Of a stretch of 64,000 nucleotides of DNA, positions 8,978 to 18,296 are shown piece by piece (within the stretch, counting starts at the first letter, position 1; each line of letters begins with the position of its first letter). Position numbers and translations under genes: made by a program. The notes under the pieces are model-generated. The model made no database searches. It was not told the origin of the DNA and saw nothing but the letters and a program-made list of their open reading frames with translations. The stretch lies in assembly GCF_017309385.1 (NCBI RefSeq), contig NZ_JAFJMJ010000001.1, positions 2,604,001-2,668,000 of the forward strand, written 5' to 3'. The DNA is from Amycolatopsis sp. 195334CR (GTDB lineage Bacteria; Actinomycetota; Actinomycetes; Mycobacteriales; Pseudonocardiaceae).

Positions 8978-9015
8978 CCAGGGGGAACTACCGCCACGGC
9001 GGTAGTTCCCCCTGG
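8978..9015 (+). terminator. intercistronic hairpin (partial terminator or mRNA stabiliser)
   Basis: Two perfect 18-nt arms, 8978-8995 and 8998-9015, separated by 2 nt, with no following T-tract. It lies between the binding-protein stop and the permease ATG, the usual place for a stem that lets a binding protein be made in excess over its permease. It could act as an attenuator or protect the upstream mRNA from 3' exonucleases. Confidence 0.7.
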
Positions 9016-9047
9016 TTCTGCCAGCCACTTTCGAGGAGCCTTCTCTC

Positions 9048-9857
9048 ATGGCCATGTCCAAGCGCAAGCGGCGCCAGACGATCCAGCTGGCGCAGTACGC
9101 GCTGCTGGTGATCGTGATCGCCGTGCTGGCCTTCGTCGCGGACTGGGCGACGATCCAGCGCGCCTTCTTCAACCTCGACGCCGCCGCGGAGCAGTTCCCC
9201 GGCATCATCACCACGTCGCTGAAGAACACCATCATCTACACCGTGCTCGGCTTCCTGCTCGGCCTGGCCCTCGGGCTGGTGCTGGCGCTGATGAAGCTGT
9301 CGTCGGTGCCGCCGTACCGGTGGATCGCCACCGTCTACATCGAGTTCTTCCGCGGCATCCCCGCGCTGCTGGTGTTCATCGCGCTGGGCTTCGGTGTGCC
9401 GCTCGCCTTCGGCATCAAGTTCGACATCTACTCCACCGCCGCGATCGCGCTCGGCGCGGTCGGCGCCGCCTACATGGCCGAGACCATTCGCGCCGGCATC
9501 CAGGCGGTGCCGCCGGGTCAGGTCGAGGCGGCCAGGTCGCTGGGCATGAGCCAGGGCCGGGCGATGATCTCCATCGTCATCCCGCAGGCGTTCCGGATCA
9601 TCCTGCCGCCGCTGACCAACGAGCTGATCCTGCTCACCAAGGACTCCTCGCTGATCTACCTGCTCGGCCTGGCCAGGGACCAGTACGAGCTGACCAAGTG
9701 GGGCCGCGAGGGCCTCAACGCGACCGGGTCGATGACGCCGATCCTGCTGGCCGGCCTCTGCTACCTGATCATCACCCTCCCGCTCGGCTACCTCTCGCGG
9801 TACTTGGAACGCAGGACCGGCCGGAAGCAGAACCGCGGCCTGGAGGTCGAGGCATGA
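9048..9857 (+). CDS. amino-acid ABC transporter permease
   Basis: 269 residues, membrane subunit of the importer. An N-terminal basic stretch is followed by about six hydrophobic segments. The EAA loop that contacts the ATPase is clear at [14 protein letters not shown], and [11 protein letters not shown] is the family signature of polar-amino-acid permeases. ATG 9048 follows GAGGAG (9032-9037); an ATG two codons later is possible. Its stop overlaps the ATPase start (ATGA). Only one permease gene is present, so the channel is presumably a homodimer, unlike the two-permease gluABCD layout. Confidence 0.88.
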   Translation: MAMSKRKRRQTIQLAQYALLVIVIAVLAFVADWATIQRAFFNLDAAAEQFPGIITTSLKNTIIYTVLGFLLGLALGLVLALMKLSSVPPYRWIATVYIEFFRGIPALLVFIALGFGVPLAFGIKFDIYSTAAIALGAVGAAYMAETIRAGIQAVPPGQVEAARSLGMSQGRAMISIVIPQAFRIILPPLTNELILLTKDSSLIYLLGLARDQYELTKWGREGLNATGSMTPILLAGLCYLIITLPLGYLSRYLERRTGRKQNRGLEVEA

Positions 9858-10609
9858 GCGACGTGATCGTCGAGATTTCCGGGCTGCACAAGGCGTTCGG
9901 TGAGCTGCAGGTGCTCAAGGGCATCGACCTGCGGGTCGAGCGCGGACAGGTGGTCTGCATCATCGGGCCGTCCGGCTCGGGCAAGTCCACCCTGCTGCGC
10001 TGCGTGAACCTGCTGGAGGAGCCCAACCAGGGCAAGATCGTGGTCAACGACCACGAGATCACCGATCCGGACGTGGACATCGACCACGCCCGGCGCGGCA
10101 TCGGCATGGTGTTCCAGTCGTTCAACCTGTTCGCCCACCTGTCGGTGCTGGACAACCTGACCATCGCGCAGCGCAAGGTGCTCGGCCGCGACAAGGCCGA
10201 GGCGGAGCGCATCGCGCTCGACAACCTCAAGAAGGTCGGCCTCTCGGAGAAGTCGAACTCGCTGCCGATGCAGTTGTCCGGCGGGCAGCAGCAGCGCGTG
10301 GCGATCGCGCGGGCGCTGTCGATGAACCCCGAGGTGATGCTGTTCGACGAGCCCACGTCGGCGCTGGACCCGGAGCTGGTCGGCGACGTGCTCAGCGTGA
10401 TGCGCCAGCTCGCCGAGGAGGGCATGACCATGCTGGTGGTCACGCACGAGATGCAGTTCGCGCGTGAGGTGGCCGACGTGGTGCTGTTCATGGACGGCGG
10501 GGTGGTGGTCGAGCAGGGCGCGCCGGCGCAGGTGATCGGTGACCCGCAGCAGCAGCGGACCAAGACCTTCCTCTCGCGGGTCCTGAATCCGACCCACGTG
10601 GACGACTAG
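9854..10609 (+). CDS. amino-acid ABC transporter ATP-binding protein
   Basis: 251 residues. All ABC ATPase motifs are intact: Walker [10 protein letters not shown] (38-46), Q-loop in [12 protein letters not shown], signature LSGGQQQR, Walker [13 protein letters not shown] and the switch His in VVTHEMQFA. Closest in pattern to GlnQ/GluA, which power glutamine or glutamate uptake. Its ATG overlaps the permease TGA by four bases, so synthesis of the two is coupled. It ends 2 bp before the next gene, which is unlikely to be part of the transporter. Confidence 0.9.
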   Translation: MSDVIVEISGLHKAFGELQVLKGIDLRVERGQVVCIIGPSGSGKSTLLRCVNLLEEPNQGKIVVNDHEITDPDVDIDHARRGIGMVFQSFNLFAHLSVLDNLTIAQRKVLGRDKAEAERIALDNLKKVGLSEKSNSLPMQLSGGQQQRVAIARALSMNPEVMLFDEPTSALDPELVGDVLSVMRQLAEEGMTMLVVTHEMQFAREVADVVLFMDGGVVVEQGAPAQVIGDPQQQRTKTFLSRVLNPTHVDD

Positions 10610-10611
10610 CG

Positions 10612-12972
10612 GTGGTGGTGTTTCGCCGGGGAGGGGCTCGTGACGACCACGAGCCCGGCGACCCACCCGAACCGGCCGACGCCTTCGACCCGTTCGAGCC
10701 CGAGCCGGACTACCGGTACGAGATCCGCGCCGAGGACCTGATCAAGCCGTTGATCGTGGCGGAGCCGGGCCGGTTGCTCCGGTTGCGCAAGCAGCCGACC
10801 AACGCGCCGCTCGTGCAGGTCGAGGACGCCTTCATCACCGGGCGCTTCGACCTGCGCGCGCTCGACCTGGAGTACCTCTTCCGGTTCGAGCGCTGCCGGT
10901 TCGAGGAACCGCCGGACGTGCGCGAGGCGACCTTGCTCGGGCTGGTCTTCCGCCGCTGCTGGCTGCCCGGGCTCAAGGCCCGCAACATGCGCAGCCGCAA
11001 CGACGTCCGGCTGATCCGCTGCGCGGTCGAGGTCGAGCACACGGTCAAGGGGCACAGCGAAACCGCGGTCCAGCGCGGTGACGACCGGGAACGCGGCCGT
11101 CCGGACGCGGCGATCAACCTGACCGACGCGGCCATCGAGGGTTCGGTGGTGCTCACCCGGACCCGGATCGAGCACTCCCGGGGCAAGGCCATCCAGGCCG
11201 ACCGGCTGGAGATCACCGGCGCCCTGCTCGCCTACCGACTCGAGGCCGACGGCGAGATCCGCGTCCCCGGCCTGAAGACCGGCGGTAACGTCAACTTCTC
11301 CGGCGCCACCCTGCACAACCCGGACGGCTTCGCGCTCAACGGCAACGGCCTGCACATCGGCGGCAGCCTGCTCTGCGAGGTGGACACCTACGGCCCGCCG
11401 AAGGCCCGCAAGCGGTTCTCCGCCAACGGCATCATCTACCTGCCCAGCGCCAAGGTGGACAGCGACATCGTGCTGCGCGGGGCCCGGCTGCACACCAGCC
11501 AGCACGGCCCGATCGTGGTGGACCAGTGGAAGTCGCGCGACCCGTACCTCGACCCGCGCCCGGCGATCAGCGCGGACCGGCTGCGCGTCGACGGCAACGT
11601 GGAGCTCAGCGACGACTTCCGCGCCACCGGCACCATCCGCATGGTCAACGCGCACATCGGCGGCACGCTGCGCCTGGCGCACGCCGAGATCTCGGTGGCC
11701 CGCGGCTACGTCGAACCGTTCTACGACCGGGCGCTGCACATCGACGGCACCCAGATCAACGGCGACATCGAGGCGACGAACCTAAACGTGCCGATGGGCC
11801 AGTGCCGCCTGTCGGACGTGACCGTCGGCGGCAACGTGCTGGCCTGGAACGCCACGCTCCAGCACCACGAGCGCGACGTGTTCTCCGCCCGGCGCGCCAA
11901 GATCGCCGGCAACCTGCACCTGACCGACGCCAAGGTGGAGGGCACGCTCCGGCTGCAGGGCATCGAGGTCGGCGGCAGCATCGACCTCTACGGCACCGAG
12001 GTGGTCAAGCCCGCGGTCCGGCCGAACACCAGCTTCTCGGTGGACGTGCGGGCCGGCCGGATCGGCCGCGACCTGGTGTTCACCGCCAACCGCGACCGCC
12101 GGTTCCACGCCGAGGGCGGGGTCAACCTGGACGGCGCGGTGGTCGCCCGCCGGGTCGACCTGACCGGCGCGGTGCTGCAGTCCAGCGACCGCGACGGCAT
12201 CGCGCTCGACGTCGGCTCGGTCACCGCCGACGAGTTCGCGTTGATGCCGGCCAGCGCGCCGCGCGGGCAGGTGGTGCTGGCCGGGGCGCACTGCGTCACG
12301 CTCAACGACAACCCGGAGCTGTGGGAGGCCACCGAGGGGCTGGACCTGGAGGACTTCCGGTACGACTCGATGAAGGTGCCGATCGGCATCAAGGACGACG
12401 CCGCGGTCGACCAGCGGATCCGGCTGCTGCGCCGGGCGATGGGCGGGTACCGGCCCGGTCCGTACGACCAGCTCGCCGAGATGCTGCGCACCAGCGGTAA
12501 CGAGGAGCACGCCTCGACCGTGCTGTTCAAGAAGCAGCAGTTCCGGTACGAGTCGCTGGCCGACGGGTACCGGTTCCTCGGGCCGCTGGTCCGGTTGTGG
12601 AGCTGGCTGCAGCGCTCGATGGTCGGGTACGGCTACCGGCCGGGCCGCGCGGTCGGCTGGCTGCTGTTGCTGCTGATCGCGGGCAGCGTGTGGTTCGCCG
12701 CCGGGCACACCGACCACCCGTGCCTGACCGACACCGAGAACTACGCGCAGAGCGGCGGCCGGTGCGCGGTCAACAGCGACGACAAGGGCCTGGAGTGGAG
12801 TCCGGTGCTCTACACCGTCGACCTGCTGGTGCCGATCGTGGACTTCGGCAACAAGGGGCGCTGGTTCATGGAGGGCGCCGACAAGTGGGTGGCGGTCGGG
12901 TTCACCGCGATGGGCTGGACCCTGGCGACCACGGTGGCCGCCGGCGTGACCAGGGCGCTGCGCCGCAACTGA
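10612..12972 (+). CDS. large beta-helix-like repeat protein with C-terminal membrane segments
   Basis: 786 residues. About 600 residues consist of degenerate strands of the form 'A.I.GSV.L..A.I' (for example NLTDAAIEGSVVLTRTRIE, LNLDGAVVARRVDLTGAVLQ), typical of a right-handed beta-helix. Then comes a helical segment (YDQLAEMLRTSGNEEHAS) and two hydrophobic segments near residues 683-703 and 758-780, so the protein is probably tethered to the membrane. Homologues are often listed as 'membrane-associated oxidoreductase', but I see no Rossmann fold, flavin or metal motif. GTG 10612 begins 2 bp after the transporter ATPase stop; a slightly later start is possible. Function unknown. Confidence 0.75.
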   Translation: MVVFRRGGARDDHEPGDPPEPADAFDPFEPEPDYRYEIRAEDLIKPLIVAEPGRLLRLRKQPTNAPLVQVEDAFITGRFDLRALDLEYLFRFERCRFEEPPDVREATLLGLVFRRCWLPGLKARNMRSRNDVRLIRCAVEVEHTVKGHSETAVQRGDDRERGRPDAAINLTDAAIEGSVVLTRTRIEHSRGKAIQADRLEITGALLAYRLEADGEIRVPGLKTGGNVNFSGATLHNPDGFALNGNGLHIGGSLLCEVDTYGPPKARKRFSANGIIYLPSAKVDSDIVLRGARLHTSQHGPIVVDQWKSRDPYLDPRPAISADRLRVDGNVELSDDFRATGTIRMVNAHIGGTLRLAHAEISVARGYVEPFYDRALHIDGTQINGDIEATNLNVPMGQCRLSDVTVGGNVLAWNATLQHHERDVFSARRAKIAGNLHLTDAKVEGTLRLQGIEVGGSIDLYGTEVVKPAVRPNTSFSVDVRAGRIGRDLVFTANRDRRFHAEGGVNLDGAVVARRVDLTGAVLQSSDRDGIALDVGSVTADEFALMPASAPRGQVVLAGAHCVTLNDNPELWEATEGLDLEDFRYDSMKVPIGIKDDAAVDQRIRLLRRAMGGYRPGPYDQLAEMLRTSGNEEHASTVLFKKQQFRYESLADGYRFLGPLVRLWSWLQRSMVGYGYRPGRAVGWLLLLLIAGSVWFAAGHTDHPCLTDTENYAQSGGRCAVNSDDKGLEWSPVLYTVDLLVPIVDFGNKGRWFMEGADKWVAVGFTAMGWTLATTVAAGVTRALRRN

Positions 12973-12987
12973 CCTTGGCGTTCTCCG

Positions 12988-13008
12988 CATACCGTGGGTA
13001 TGTTGCAC
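12988..13008 (+). promoter_or_regulatory. promoter -10 with overlapping palindrome before the SRPBCC gene
   Basis: CATACC (12988-12993), 3 nt, GGTATG (12997-13002) is a perfect inverted repeat. Its right arm runs into TATGTT (12999-13004), a -10-like hexamer 7 nt before ATG 13012. A repressor bound here would block a leaderless promoter. Confidence 0.5.
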
Positions 13009-13011
13009 GGC

Positions 13012-13485
13012 ATGGCTGAACCGAACGCGACGGGGCGGATCGAGGTCAACGCCAGCCCGCAGCAGGTGTACGAGCTGGTCAGCGACCCGGCCGTGCTGGC
13101 GGAACTGGCCGAGGAGTACTCCGGGCACAAGTGGCTGGACGGCGCGAGCAAGGCCGTCGTCGGCGCGAAGTTCCGGGGCAGCAACCGCCGCGGGGTGCGG
13201 CGCTGGAGCACGACCTCGGAAATCACCGACGCCTGGGCCGGGCGCCGGTTCGCCTTCGAGGTGACCTCGGTGGCCGGGCTGCCGGTGTCGCGCTGGCAGT
13301 ACGACATCACCGCCACGGAGACCGGCTGCGTGGTCACCGAAAGCACCTGGGAACGCCGCCCGGCCTGGTTCCGCCTACCCACCTCGGCGGTCACCGGCGT
13401 CTTCGAGCGCGATGAGCAGAACCAGCGGAACATCGAGGCGACCCTGCGCCGCTTGAAGGCCCGAGCGGAGAACGGCTCCCACTGA
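13012..13485 (+). CDS. SRPBCC family protein
   Basis: 157 residues. Polyketide-cyclase/START-like fold: begins GRIEVNASPQQVYELVSDP, the usual first strand and helix, and ends in a long helix (RNIEATLRRLKARAEN). Such proteins bind hydrophobic ligands in a deep cavity; a specific ligand cannot be read. I chose ATG 13012 over an in-frame start at 12994 because the strand-1 motif lies at the right distance and a -10-like TATGTT ends 7 nt upstream. It stands alone between the beta-helix protein and the thioredoxin-NHL protein. Confidence 0.8.
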   Translation: MAEPNATGRIEVNASPQQVYELVSDPAVLAELAEEYSGHKWLDGASKAVVGAKFRGSNRRGVRRWSTTSEITDAWAGRRFAFEVTSVAGLPVSRWQYDITATETGCVVTESTWERRPAWFRLPTSAVTGVFERDEQNQRNIEATLRRLKARAENGSH

Positions 13486-13521
13486 CTGGGAACCACGCCC
13501 GGTTCGTGTTAGCTGTGGGGC

Positions 13522-15294
13522 GTGAGCAATCGTCAGGCCCGGGTGCGGGCGCCGGAGCTGGCCGGCCGTGAGTGGATCAACACCGGCGGGGAGCGCCTCC
13601 GCCTCGCCGATCTGCGCGGCAAGATCGTCCTGCTGGACTTCTGGACCTCCGGCTGCATCAACTGCCTGCACGTACTGGACGAGCTCCGCCCGCTGGAGGC
13701 CGAGTTCGCCGACGTGCTGGTGACCATCGGCGTGCACTCGCCCAAGTTCCTCCACGAGGGCGAGGCGGCGGCCATCGAGGCCGCCGTGCGGCGCTACGAG
13801 GTGCACCACCCGGTGCTCAACGACCCCGATCTCACCACCTGGTCGCAGTACGCCGTGCGTGCCTGGCCGACGCTCGTGGTGGTCGACCCCGAGGGCTACG
13901 TCGTGCACGTCGCCGCGGGTGAGGGGCATGCCGAGGCTCTGCGCCGCGTGCTCATCGAACTCACCGAAAAGCACACGATCCGCCGCGGCGGCAGCCCGTA
14001 CGTGCCGCTCGAAGAAGCCGAGAGCCTGCTGCGCTTCCCCAGCAAGGCCATCACGGCGAACGGCCATCTCCTGGTCGCGGACACGGGCAACCATTCGATC
14101 GTCGAGCTGGACGGCGAGCGGCTGGTCCGCCGGTTCGGCACCGGCCGCCGCGGGGAGCCGTTCACCGAGCCGTCCGGGCTCGCGCTGCTGCCGCCGGAGG
14201 TCGCCGAGCGGGCCGGGTACCACGCGGTGGTCGCCGACACCGCCGCCCACCTGCTCCAGGGCCTCAACCTCGACACCGGGGAGGTCACCGCCGTCGCGGG
14301 CACCGGCGAGCAGTGGCGCAACGGCGAGTCCGACGGGGACGCGCGCAAGGTCGACCTCACCAGCCCGTGGGACGTCGTCTGGTGGAACGACGCGGTGATC
14401 GTCGCGATGGCGGGCAACCACACGCTGTCCGCCTTCGACCCGGTCGCGGGCACCATTCGCCGCTTCGCCGGCACAACCGTCGAGGGCCTGCGCGACGGCG
14501 ACGCGAGCGAGGCGTTCTTCGCGCAGACCTCCGGTTTCGCGGTCACCCCCGGCCGGTTGTGGCTCGCCGACGCCGAGACCTCCGCCCTGCGCTGGATCGA
14601 CGAGTCGTCGACCGTGCACACCGCGGTCGGCATCGACCTGTTCTCCTTCGGCCACCGCGACGGCGACGCCGCCGAGGCCCTGCTCCAGCACCCGCTCGGC
14701 CTGGCCGCGCTGCCGGACGGTTCGATCGCGATCGCCGACACCTACAACGGCGCCGTCCGCCGGTACGACCCGGCGACCGGCCAGGTGTCCACTGTGGTCA
14801 CCGGCCTGGCCGAGCCGTCGGGCCTGGTGCTTCACGGGGACGACCTGCTGGTGGTCGAATCCGCCGGGCACCGGATCACCCCGATCGCCGCCGACGGCAC
14901 CGAGAGCGTCGAGGGCGACGCGCACGCCGTGCGGCGGCCGCCGTCCGTGCTCGCCCCCGGTGAGCTGGAGTTCAGCGTGGTCTTCACCCCGCCGCCCGGT
15001 GAGAAGCTCGACGACCGCTACGGCCCGTCGACCCGGCTGGAGATCAGCGCCTCCCCGCCGGAACTGCTGGTCGAGGGCGCCGGCGTGGGCACCGACCTGG
15101 TCCGCCGCCTCCGGCTCGCCGAGGGCATCACCGAGGGCGTGCTCCAGGTGGTGGCGCAGGCGGCCAGTTGCGACAGCGCCGCCGAACACCCGGTCTGCCG
15201 CGTCACCCGTCAGGACTGGGGTGTGCCCGTCCGGCTGGAAACCGGTGGTGACGCGGTGCTGGAGTTGATGATGGCGGGTACCCCGGCGGGGTGA
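13522..15294 (+). CDS. thioredoxin-like domain fused to NHL-repeat beta-propeller (NHLRC2-like)
   Basis: 590 residues. Residues 1-150 form a thioredoxin-like domain with the redox pair Cys45/Cys48 in WTSGCINCLHVLDEL. From about 160 to 470 there are NHL repeats, recognisable by LLVADTGNHSIVELD, AVVADTAAHLLQGL and IAIADTYNGAVRRYD, forming a propeller. A C-terminal beta domain of about 110 residues follows. The arrangement is that of NHLRC2 and its bacterial relatives. No signal peptide is visible, so it is probably cytoplasmic. Redox activity is inferred from CxxC; partner unknown. GTG start. Confidence 0.85.
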   Translation: MSNRQARVRAPELAGREWINTGGERLRLADLRGKIVLLDFWTSGCINCLHVLDELRPLEAEFADVLVTIGVHSPKFLHEGEAAAIEAAVRRYEVHHPVLNDPDLTTWSQYAVRAWPTLVVVDPEGYVVHVAAGEGHAEALRRVLIELTEKHTIRRGGSPYVPLEEAESLLRFPSKAITANGHLLVADTGNHSIVELDGERLVRRFGTGRRGEPFTEPSGLALLPPEVAERAGYHAVVADTAAHLLQGLNLDTGEVTAVAGTGEQWRNGESDGDARKVDLTSPWDVVWWNDAVIVAMAGNHTLSAFDPVAGTIRRFAGTTVEGLRDGDASEAFFAQTSGFAVTPGRLWLADAETSALRWIDESSTVHTAVGIDLFSFGHRDGDAAEALLQHPLGLAALPDGSIAIADTYNGAVRRYDPATGQVSTVVTGLAEPSGLVLHGDDLLVVESAGHRITPIAADGTESVEGDAHAVRRPPSVLAPGELEFSVVFTPPPGEKLDDRYGPSTRLEISASPPELLVEGAGVGTDLVRRLRLAEGITEGVLQVVAQAASCDSAAEHPVCRVTRQDWGVPVRLETGGDAVLELMMAGTPAG

Positions 15295-15305
15295 TTTCCG
15301 CCGCG

Positions 15306-15321
15306 TAGCATTCGGGGCGTG
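15306..15321 (+). promoter_or_regulatory. leaderless promoter -10 of the GroES-like gene
   Basis: TAGCAT (15306-15311) is followed by 7 nt and the GTG start at 15319, with no Shine-Dalgarno between. This spacing puts the first transcribed base at or next to the start codon. Confidence 0.55.
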
Positions 15322-15657
15322 TCCGAGAAGAACACGGCTTCTGCGGCCAAGCTCGAAATCCAGATGCTGCACGACCGCGTGCTGGCCAAGCTGTCCGGAG
15401 AGGACGGCGAGCGCCGCAGCAGCGGCGGCATCGTGATCCCCGCGACCGCTCAGGTCGCGCGTCGGCTCGCCTGGGGTGATGTACTCGGGGTGGGCAATAA
15501 TGTGCGCAACGTGAAGGTCGGCGACCGGGTGCTGTTCAACCCGGACGATCAGCTCGAGGTGGAGATCCAGGGCGAGGGGTACCTGGTGATGCGTGAGCGC
15601 GACATTCACGCCATGGCGAGCGAGCGCACGGAGCACGGCACGGGGCTGTACTTGTAG
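15319..15657 (+). CDS. GroES-like (Cpn10) protein not paired with groEL
   Basis: 112 residues. The Cpn10 fold can be followed: LHDRVLAKL at the start, a mobile-loop equivalent ending GGIVIPATA, GDRVLFNPDDQLEVEIQGEGYLVMRERDI at the end. It differs from classical GroES in having an Arg/Ser-rich mobile loop (GERRSSGG), a shortened roof and a 10-residue C-terminal extension. No groEL lies next to it, so it is probably the second GroES-type gene that some actinobacteria carry rather than the main co-chaperonin. GTG start; apparently leaderless. Confidence 0.75.
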   Translation: MSEKNTASAAKLEIQMLHDRVLAKLSGEDGERRSSGGIVIPATAQVARRLAWGDVLGVGNNVRNVKVGDRVLFNPDDQLEVEIQGEGYLVMRERDIHAMASERTEHGTGLYL

Positions 15658-15695
15658 GTGTTCGCCCGCCGCCCCTGACCTTCGGGAGGTGCGGG

Positions 15696-17549
15696 TTGCG
15701 GGAGGAGCACTACTGGCCGGAGTTCGACTCCGACGCCGTCGACACCGAAGCCGCGGCGGAGCCGCGGGAGAACGACGAGGAACTGGTCGGCGCCCTGCTG
15801 GACGGGCCGGTGGTGCTGGAGCGCCCGCGCAGCCGCGCCACCCGCAGGCGGTACGCCGTCGGCCGGGTCTTCCTCGGCGTCGGCGCCTTCCTGGCGTTGT
15901 TCGTGGTGCTCTACACCGCCGACCTGATCTTCAGCGCGGGCACCGTGCCGCGCGGGGTGACCGTGGTCGGCATCGAGGTCGGCGGGCTGGACCGCGCCGA
16001 CGCCGAGGCGGTGCTGCGCAAGGAACTGGAGCCGCGGCTGACCGCGCCGGTGCGGGTGCGCGCCGGTGACGTGGACGCCGAACTGGACCCGATCGCCTCC
16101 GGCCTCGGCCTGGACTGGCCGCAGACGGTGGCCAAGGCGGGCACGCAGCCGCTCGACCCGTTCACCCGGATCGCCTCCTTCTTCACCACCCGCGAGGTGG
16201 GCGTGGTGTCCACCAGCGATCCGGACGTGCTCAAGCAGTCGGTGACGGAGTTCGCCGCGGCGAAGCTGAACCACGACATGACCGAGGGCGGCATCCGCTT
16301 CGAGTCGATCCAGGGCAGCGACGGCGGGGTCACCGCGATCGCGGTGGAGCCGCGGCAGCGGCAGGAGATGACCGAGGTCGACACCGCCACCCAGCTGATC
16401 AAGGACAACTGGCTCGGCCACACCGCGGTCGAACTGCCGGTGCAGGCCACGCCGCCCAAGGCGACGGTCGAAGGCGTGCGGGCGACCCTGGAGCAGATCG
16501 TCAAGCCGACGCTCGCGCTGCCGATGCACATCCGCGGGGACGGGCGCGACGCGGTGCTGAAGCCGGACGGGCTCGCCGGGGCCATGCAGTTCGCCGCGGT
16601 GGACGGCGGGGCCCTGGAGGTCCGGCTCGACCAGGGCAAGCTGCAGCAGCTGGCGCAGCCGCAACTGGCCGAAACCGAGCGGAAGCCGAAGGACGCGCAG
16701 ATCGTGTTCACCGGGGCGTCGCCGTCGGTGCAGCCGTCCGAGGACGGTCGGCAGGTCGACTGGACGAAGACCTTCGCCCCCTTCCTGGAGGCGGTGAAGC
16801 GGCCGGACGTGCACGAACTGCGCGCGGTCTACGAGCCCGGCAAGCCGAAGGTGAGCACGCAGGCGGCGAACTCGCTGGGCATCAAGGAGGTCATCGGCGA
16901 GTTCACCACCGGCGGCTTCTCCGGGGACGTGACGCGCAACGTGAAGACCATCGCGGACAAGGTGGCCGGCGCGATCGTGCGCCCCGGCGACACGTTCAGC
17001 CTCGACGGGCACGCGGGCCCGCGGACCGCCTCGCAGGGTTACCTCAAGGCCCCGGTGCACGAGGACGGCACCGGCGCGGAGGTCTACGGCGGCGGCATCA
17101 ACCAGTTCACGTCCACTTTGTACAACGCGGTCTACTTCGCCGGTCTCGCCGACGCCGGGCACAGCCCGCACAGCTACTACATCGACCGCTTCCCGCCCGC
17201 GCGCGACGCGCGGTCCTTGCAGGACAACGGTTCCGCGGTCGACTTCCGGTTCACCAACGACGCGTCGACCGGCATCGCCATCCAGACGCTGACCAGCGGT
17301 AACTCGGTCACGGTGAAGATCTGGGGCACCAAGCGGTACCGGGTGGAGAGCCTGACCGGCCCGCAGTCCGACGTGGTCGACCCGCCGGTGCGCACGGGCA
17401 CCTCGGGCCGCTGCGAGCCGACGCCGGGCATCCCGGGCTTCACCGTCACCGACACCCGCGTCCTGTACGACCTCGGCAGCGGTGCCGAAGTCCGCCGGGA
17501 ACCACGGACGGTCACCTACCAGCCGCGCCCGTTCACCATCTGCCCCTGA
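15696..17549 (+). CDS. VanW family protein with peptidoglycan-binding-like domains
   Basis: 617 residues. A cytoplasmic N-terminus of about 55 acidic/basic residues leads to one membrane helix (about 57-77). Outside are repeated YoaR-type domains (VEVGGLDRADAEAVLRKEL and a second copy near residue 260), then the VanW domain with its signature region GGGINQFTSTLYNAVYFAG. Family members are linked to cell-wall structure and to vancomycin-type resistance clusters, but their biochemical role is unclear. The start is TTG 15696 with GGGAGG ending 6 nt upstream; no other in-frame start is as well placed. Its 3' end meets the convergent leucine-rich-repeat gene 12 bp away. Confidence 0.85.
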   Translation: MREEHYWPEFDSDAVDTEAAAEPRENDEELVGALLDGPVVLERPRSRATRRRYAVGRVFLGVGAFLALFVVLYTADLIFSAGTVPRGVTVVGIEVGGLDRADAEAVLRKELEPRLTAPVRVRAGDVDAELDPIASGLGLDWPQTVAKAGTQPLDPFTRIASFFTTREVGVVSTSDPDVLKQSVTEFAAAKLNHDMTEGGIRFESIQGSDGGVTAIAVEPRQRQEMTEVDTATQLIKDNWLGHTAVELPVQATPPKATVEGVRATLEQIVKPTLALPMHIRGDGRDAVLKPDGLAGAMQFAAVDGGALEVRLDQGKLQQLAQPQLAETERKPKDAQIVFTGASPSVQPSEDGRQVDWTKTFAPFLEAVKRPDVHELRAVYEPGKPKVSTQAANSLGIKEVIGEFTTGGFSGDVTRNVKTIADKVAGAIVRPGDTFSLDGHAGPRTASQGYLKAPVHEDGTGAEVYGGGINQFTSTLYNAVYFAGLADAGHSPHSYYIDRFPPARDARSLQDNGSAVDFRFTNDASTGIAIQTLTSGNSVTVKIWGTKRYRVESLTGPQSDVVDPPVRTGTSGRCEPTPGIPGFTVTDTRVLYDLGSGAEVRREPRTVTYQPRPFTICP

Positions 17550-17561
17550 CCACCGCCGGGG

Positions 17562-18206
17562 TCAGAGCAGGACGACGCAGTCCTGCGCTTCCAGCTTGGG
17601 CAGCCACGTCGGCAGTTCGAGGCGCCGGTTCCACCGCAGGTCCAGCTTGCCCAGTTTCGGCAGGTCCAGCAGTTCCTCGGGCAGCGTGACCAGTTGGTTC
17701 TCCCGCAGGTCCAGGTGCCGCAGGTCCTGCAGGGCACCGATCGACGACGGCAGTTCGGACAGCTGGTTCCCGCGCAGGTACAGCTCCCGCAGGGCGGTCA
17801 GCGAGCCGAACGAGTCCGGCAGCGAGGAGAGCTTGTTGTAGTACAACCGCAGCTCCCGCAGCGAGCGCATCGAGCCGATGTCCTCCGGCAGGCGGACCAG
17901 GCCGTTGTCCGTGGCGCCCAGGTACCGCAGCTTGTCCAGGCGGCACAAGGAATCCGGCAGCTCGGTGAGCTGGTTGTCGCTCAGATACAGGTACTCGGTG
18001 AGATTCGGCAGCGAGCCCAGCTCGTCCGGGACCGAGGTGAGCTGGTTGTGCCCGAGGTCCAGGGTGTGCAGCGAGGTCAGCGTGCCGATCCGCGCCGGGA
18101 CCGAGGTGAGCTGGTTGCTCGCCAGGTTCAGCACCCACAGCTCCGGCGCCGACCACACCTCGTCGGGGATTTCCGCCAGGCCGTGGCGGTAGAAGTCCAG
18201 CTCCAC
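17562..18206 (-). CDS. leucine-rich-repeat protein
   Basis: 214 residues made almost wholly of eight leucine-rich repeats of 22-24 residues (pattern L.LL.L..NQLT.VP..IG.L..L). There is no signal peptide, membrane segment or kinase domain, so it should be a cytoplasmic protein-binding solenoid. A longer in-frame reading exists upstream, but I start at GTG 18206 (VELDFYRHGL), where the cap helix begins and a GGTGG-type ribosome site precedes. Much bacterial LRR interest comes from effectors, but nothing here points to secretion. Partner unknown. Confidence 0.8.
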   Translation of the reverse strand: MELDFYRHGLAEIPDEVWSAPELWVLNLASNQLTSVPARIGTLTSLHTLDLGHNQLTSVPDELGSLPNLTEYLYLSDNQLTELPDSLCRLDKLRYLGATDNGLVRLPEDIGSMRSLRELRLYYNKLSSLPDSFGSLTALRELYLRGNQLSELPSSIGALQDLRHLDLRENQLVTLPEELLDLPKLGKLDLRWNRRLELPTWLPKLEAQDCVVLL

Positions 18207-18296
18207 GGCGCCACCGTACCGCCCTATCGAGTAATTGCCGTTCGCCCTCGGATGGCTACTGTGGGTGAGGTCCGTTGTGGAGCGTGAGGAGGCTGG

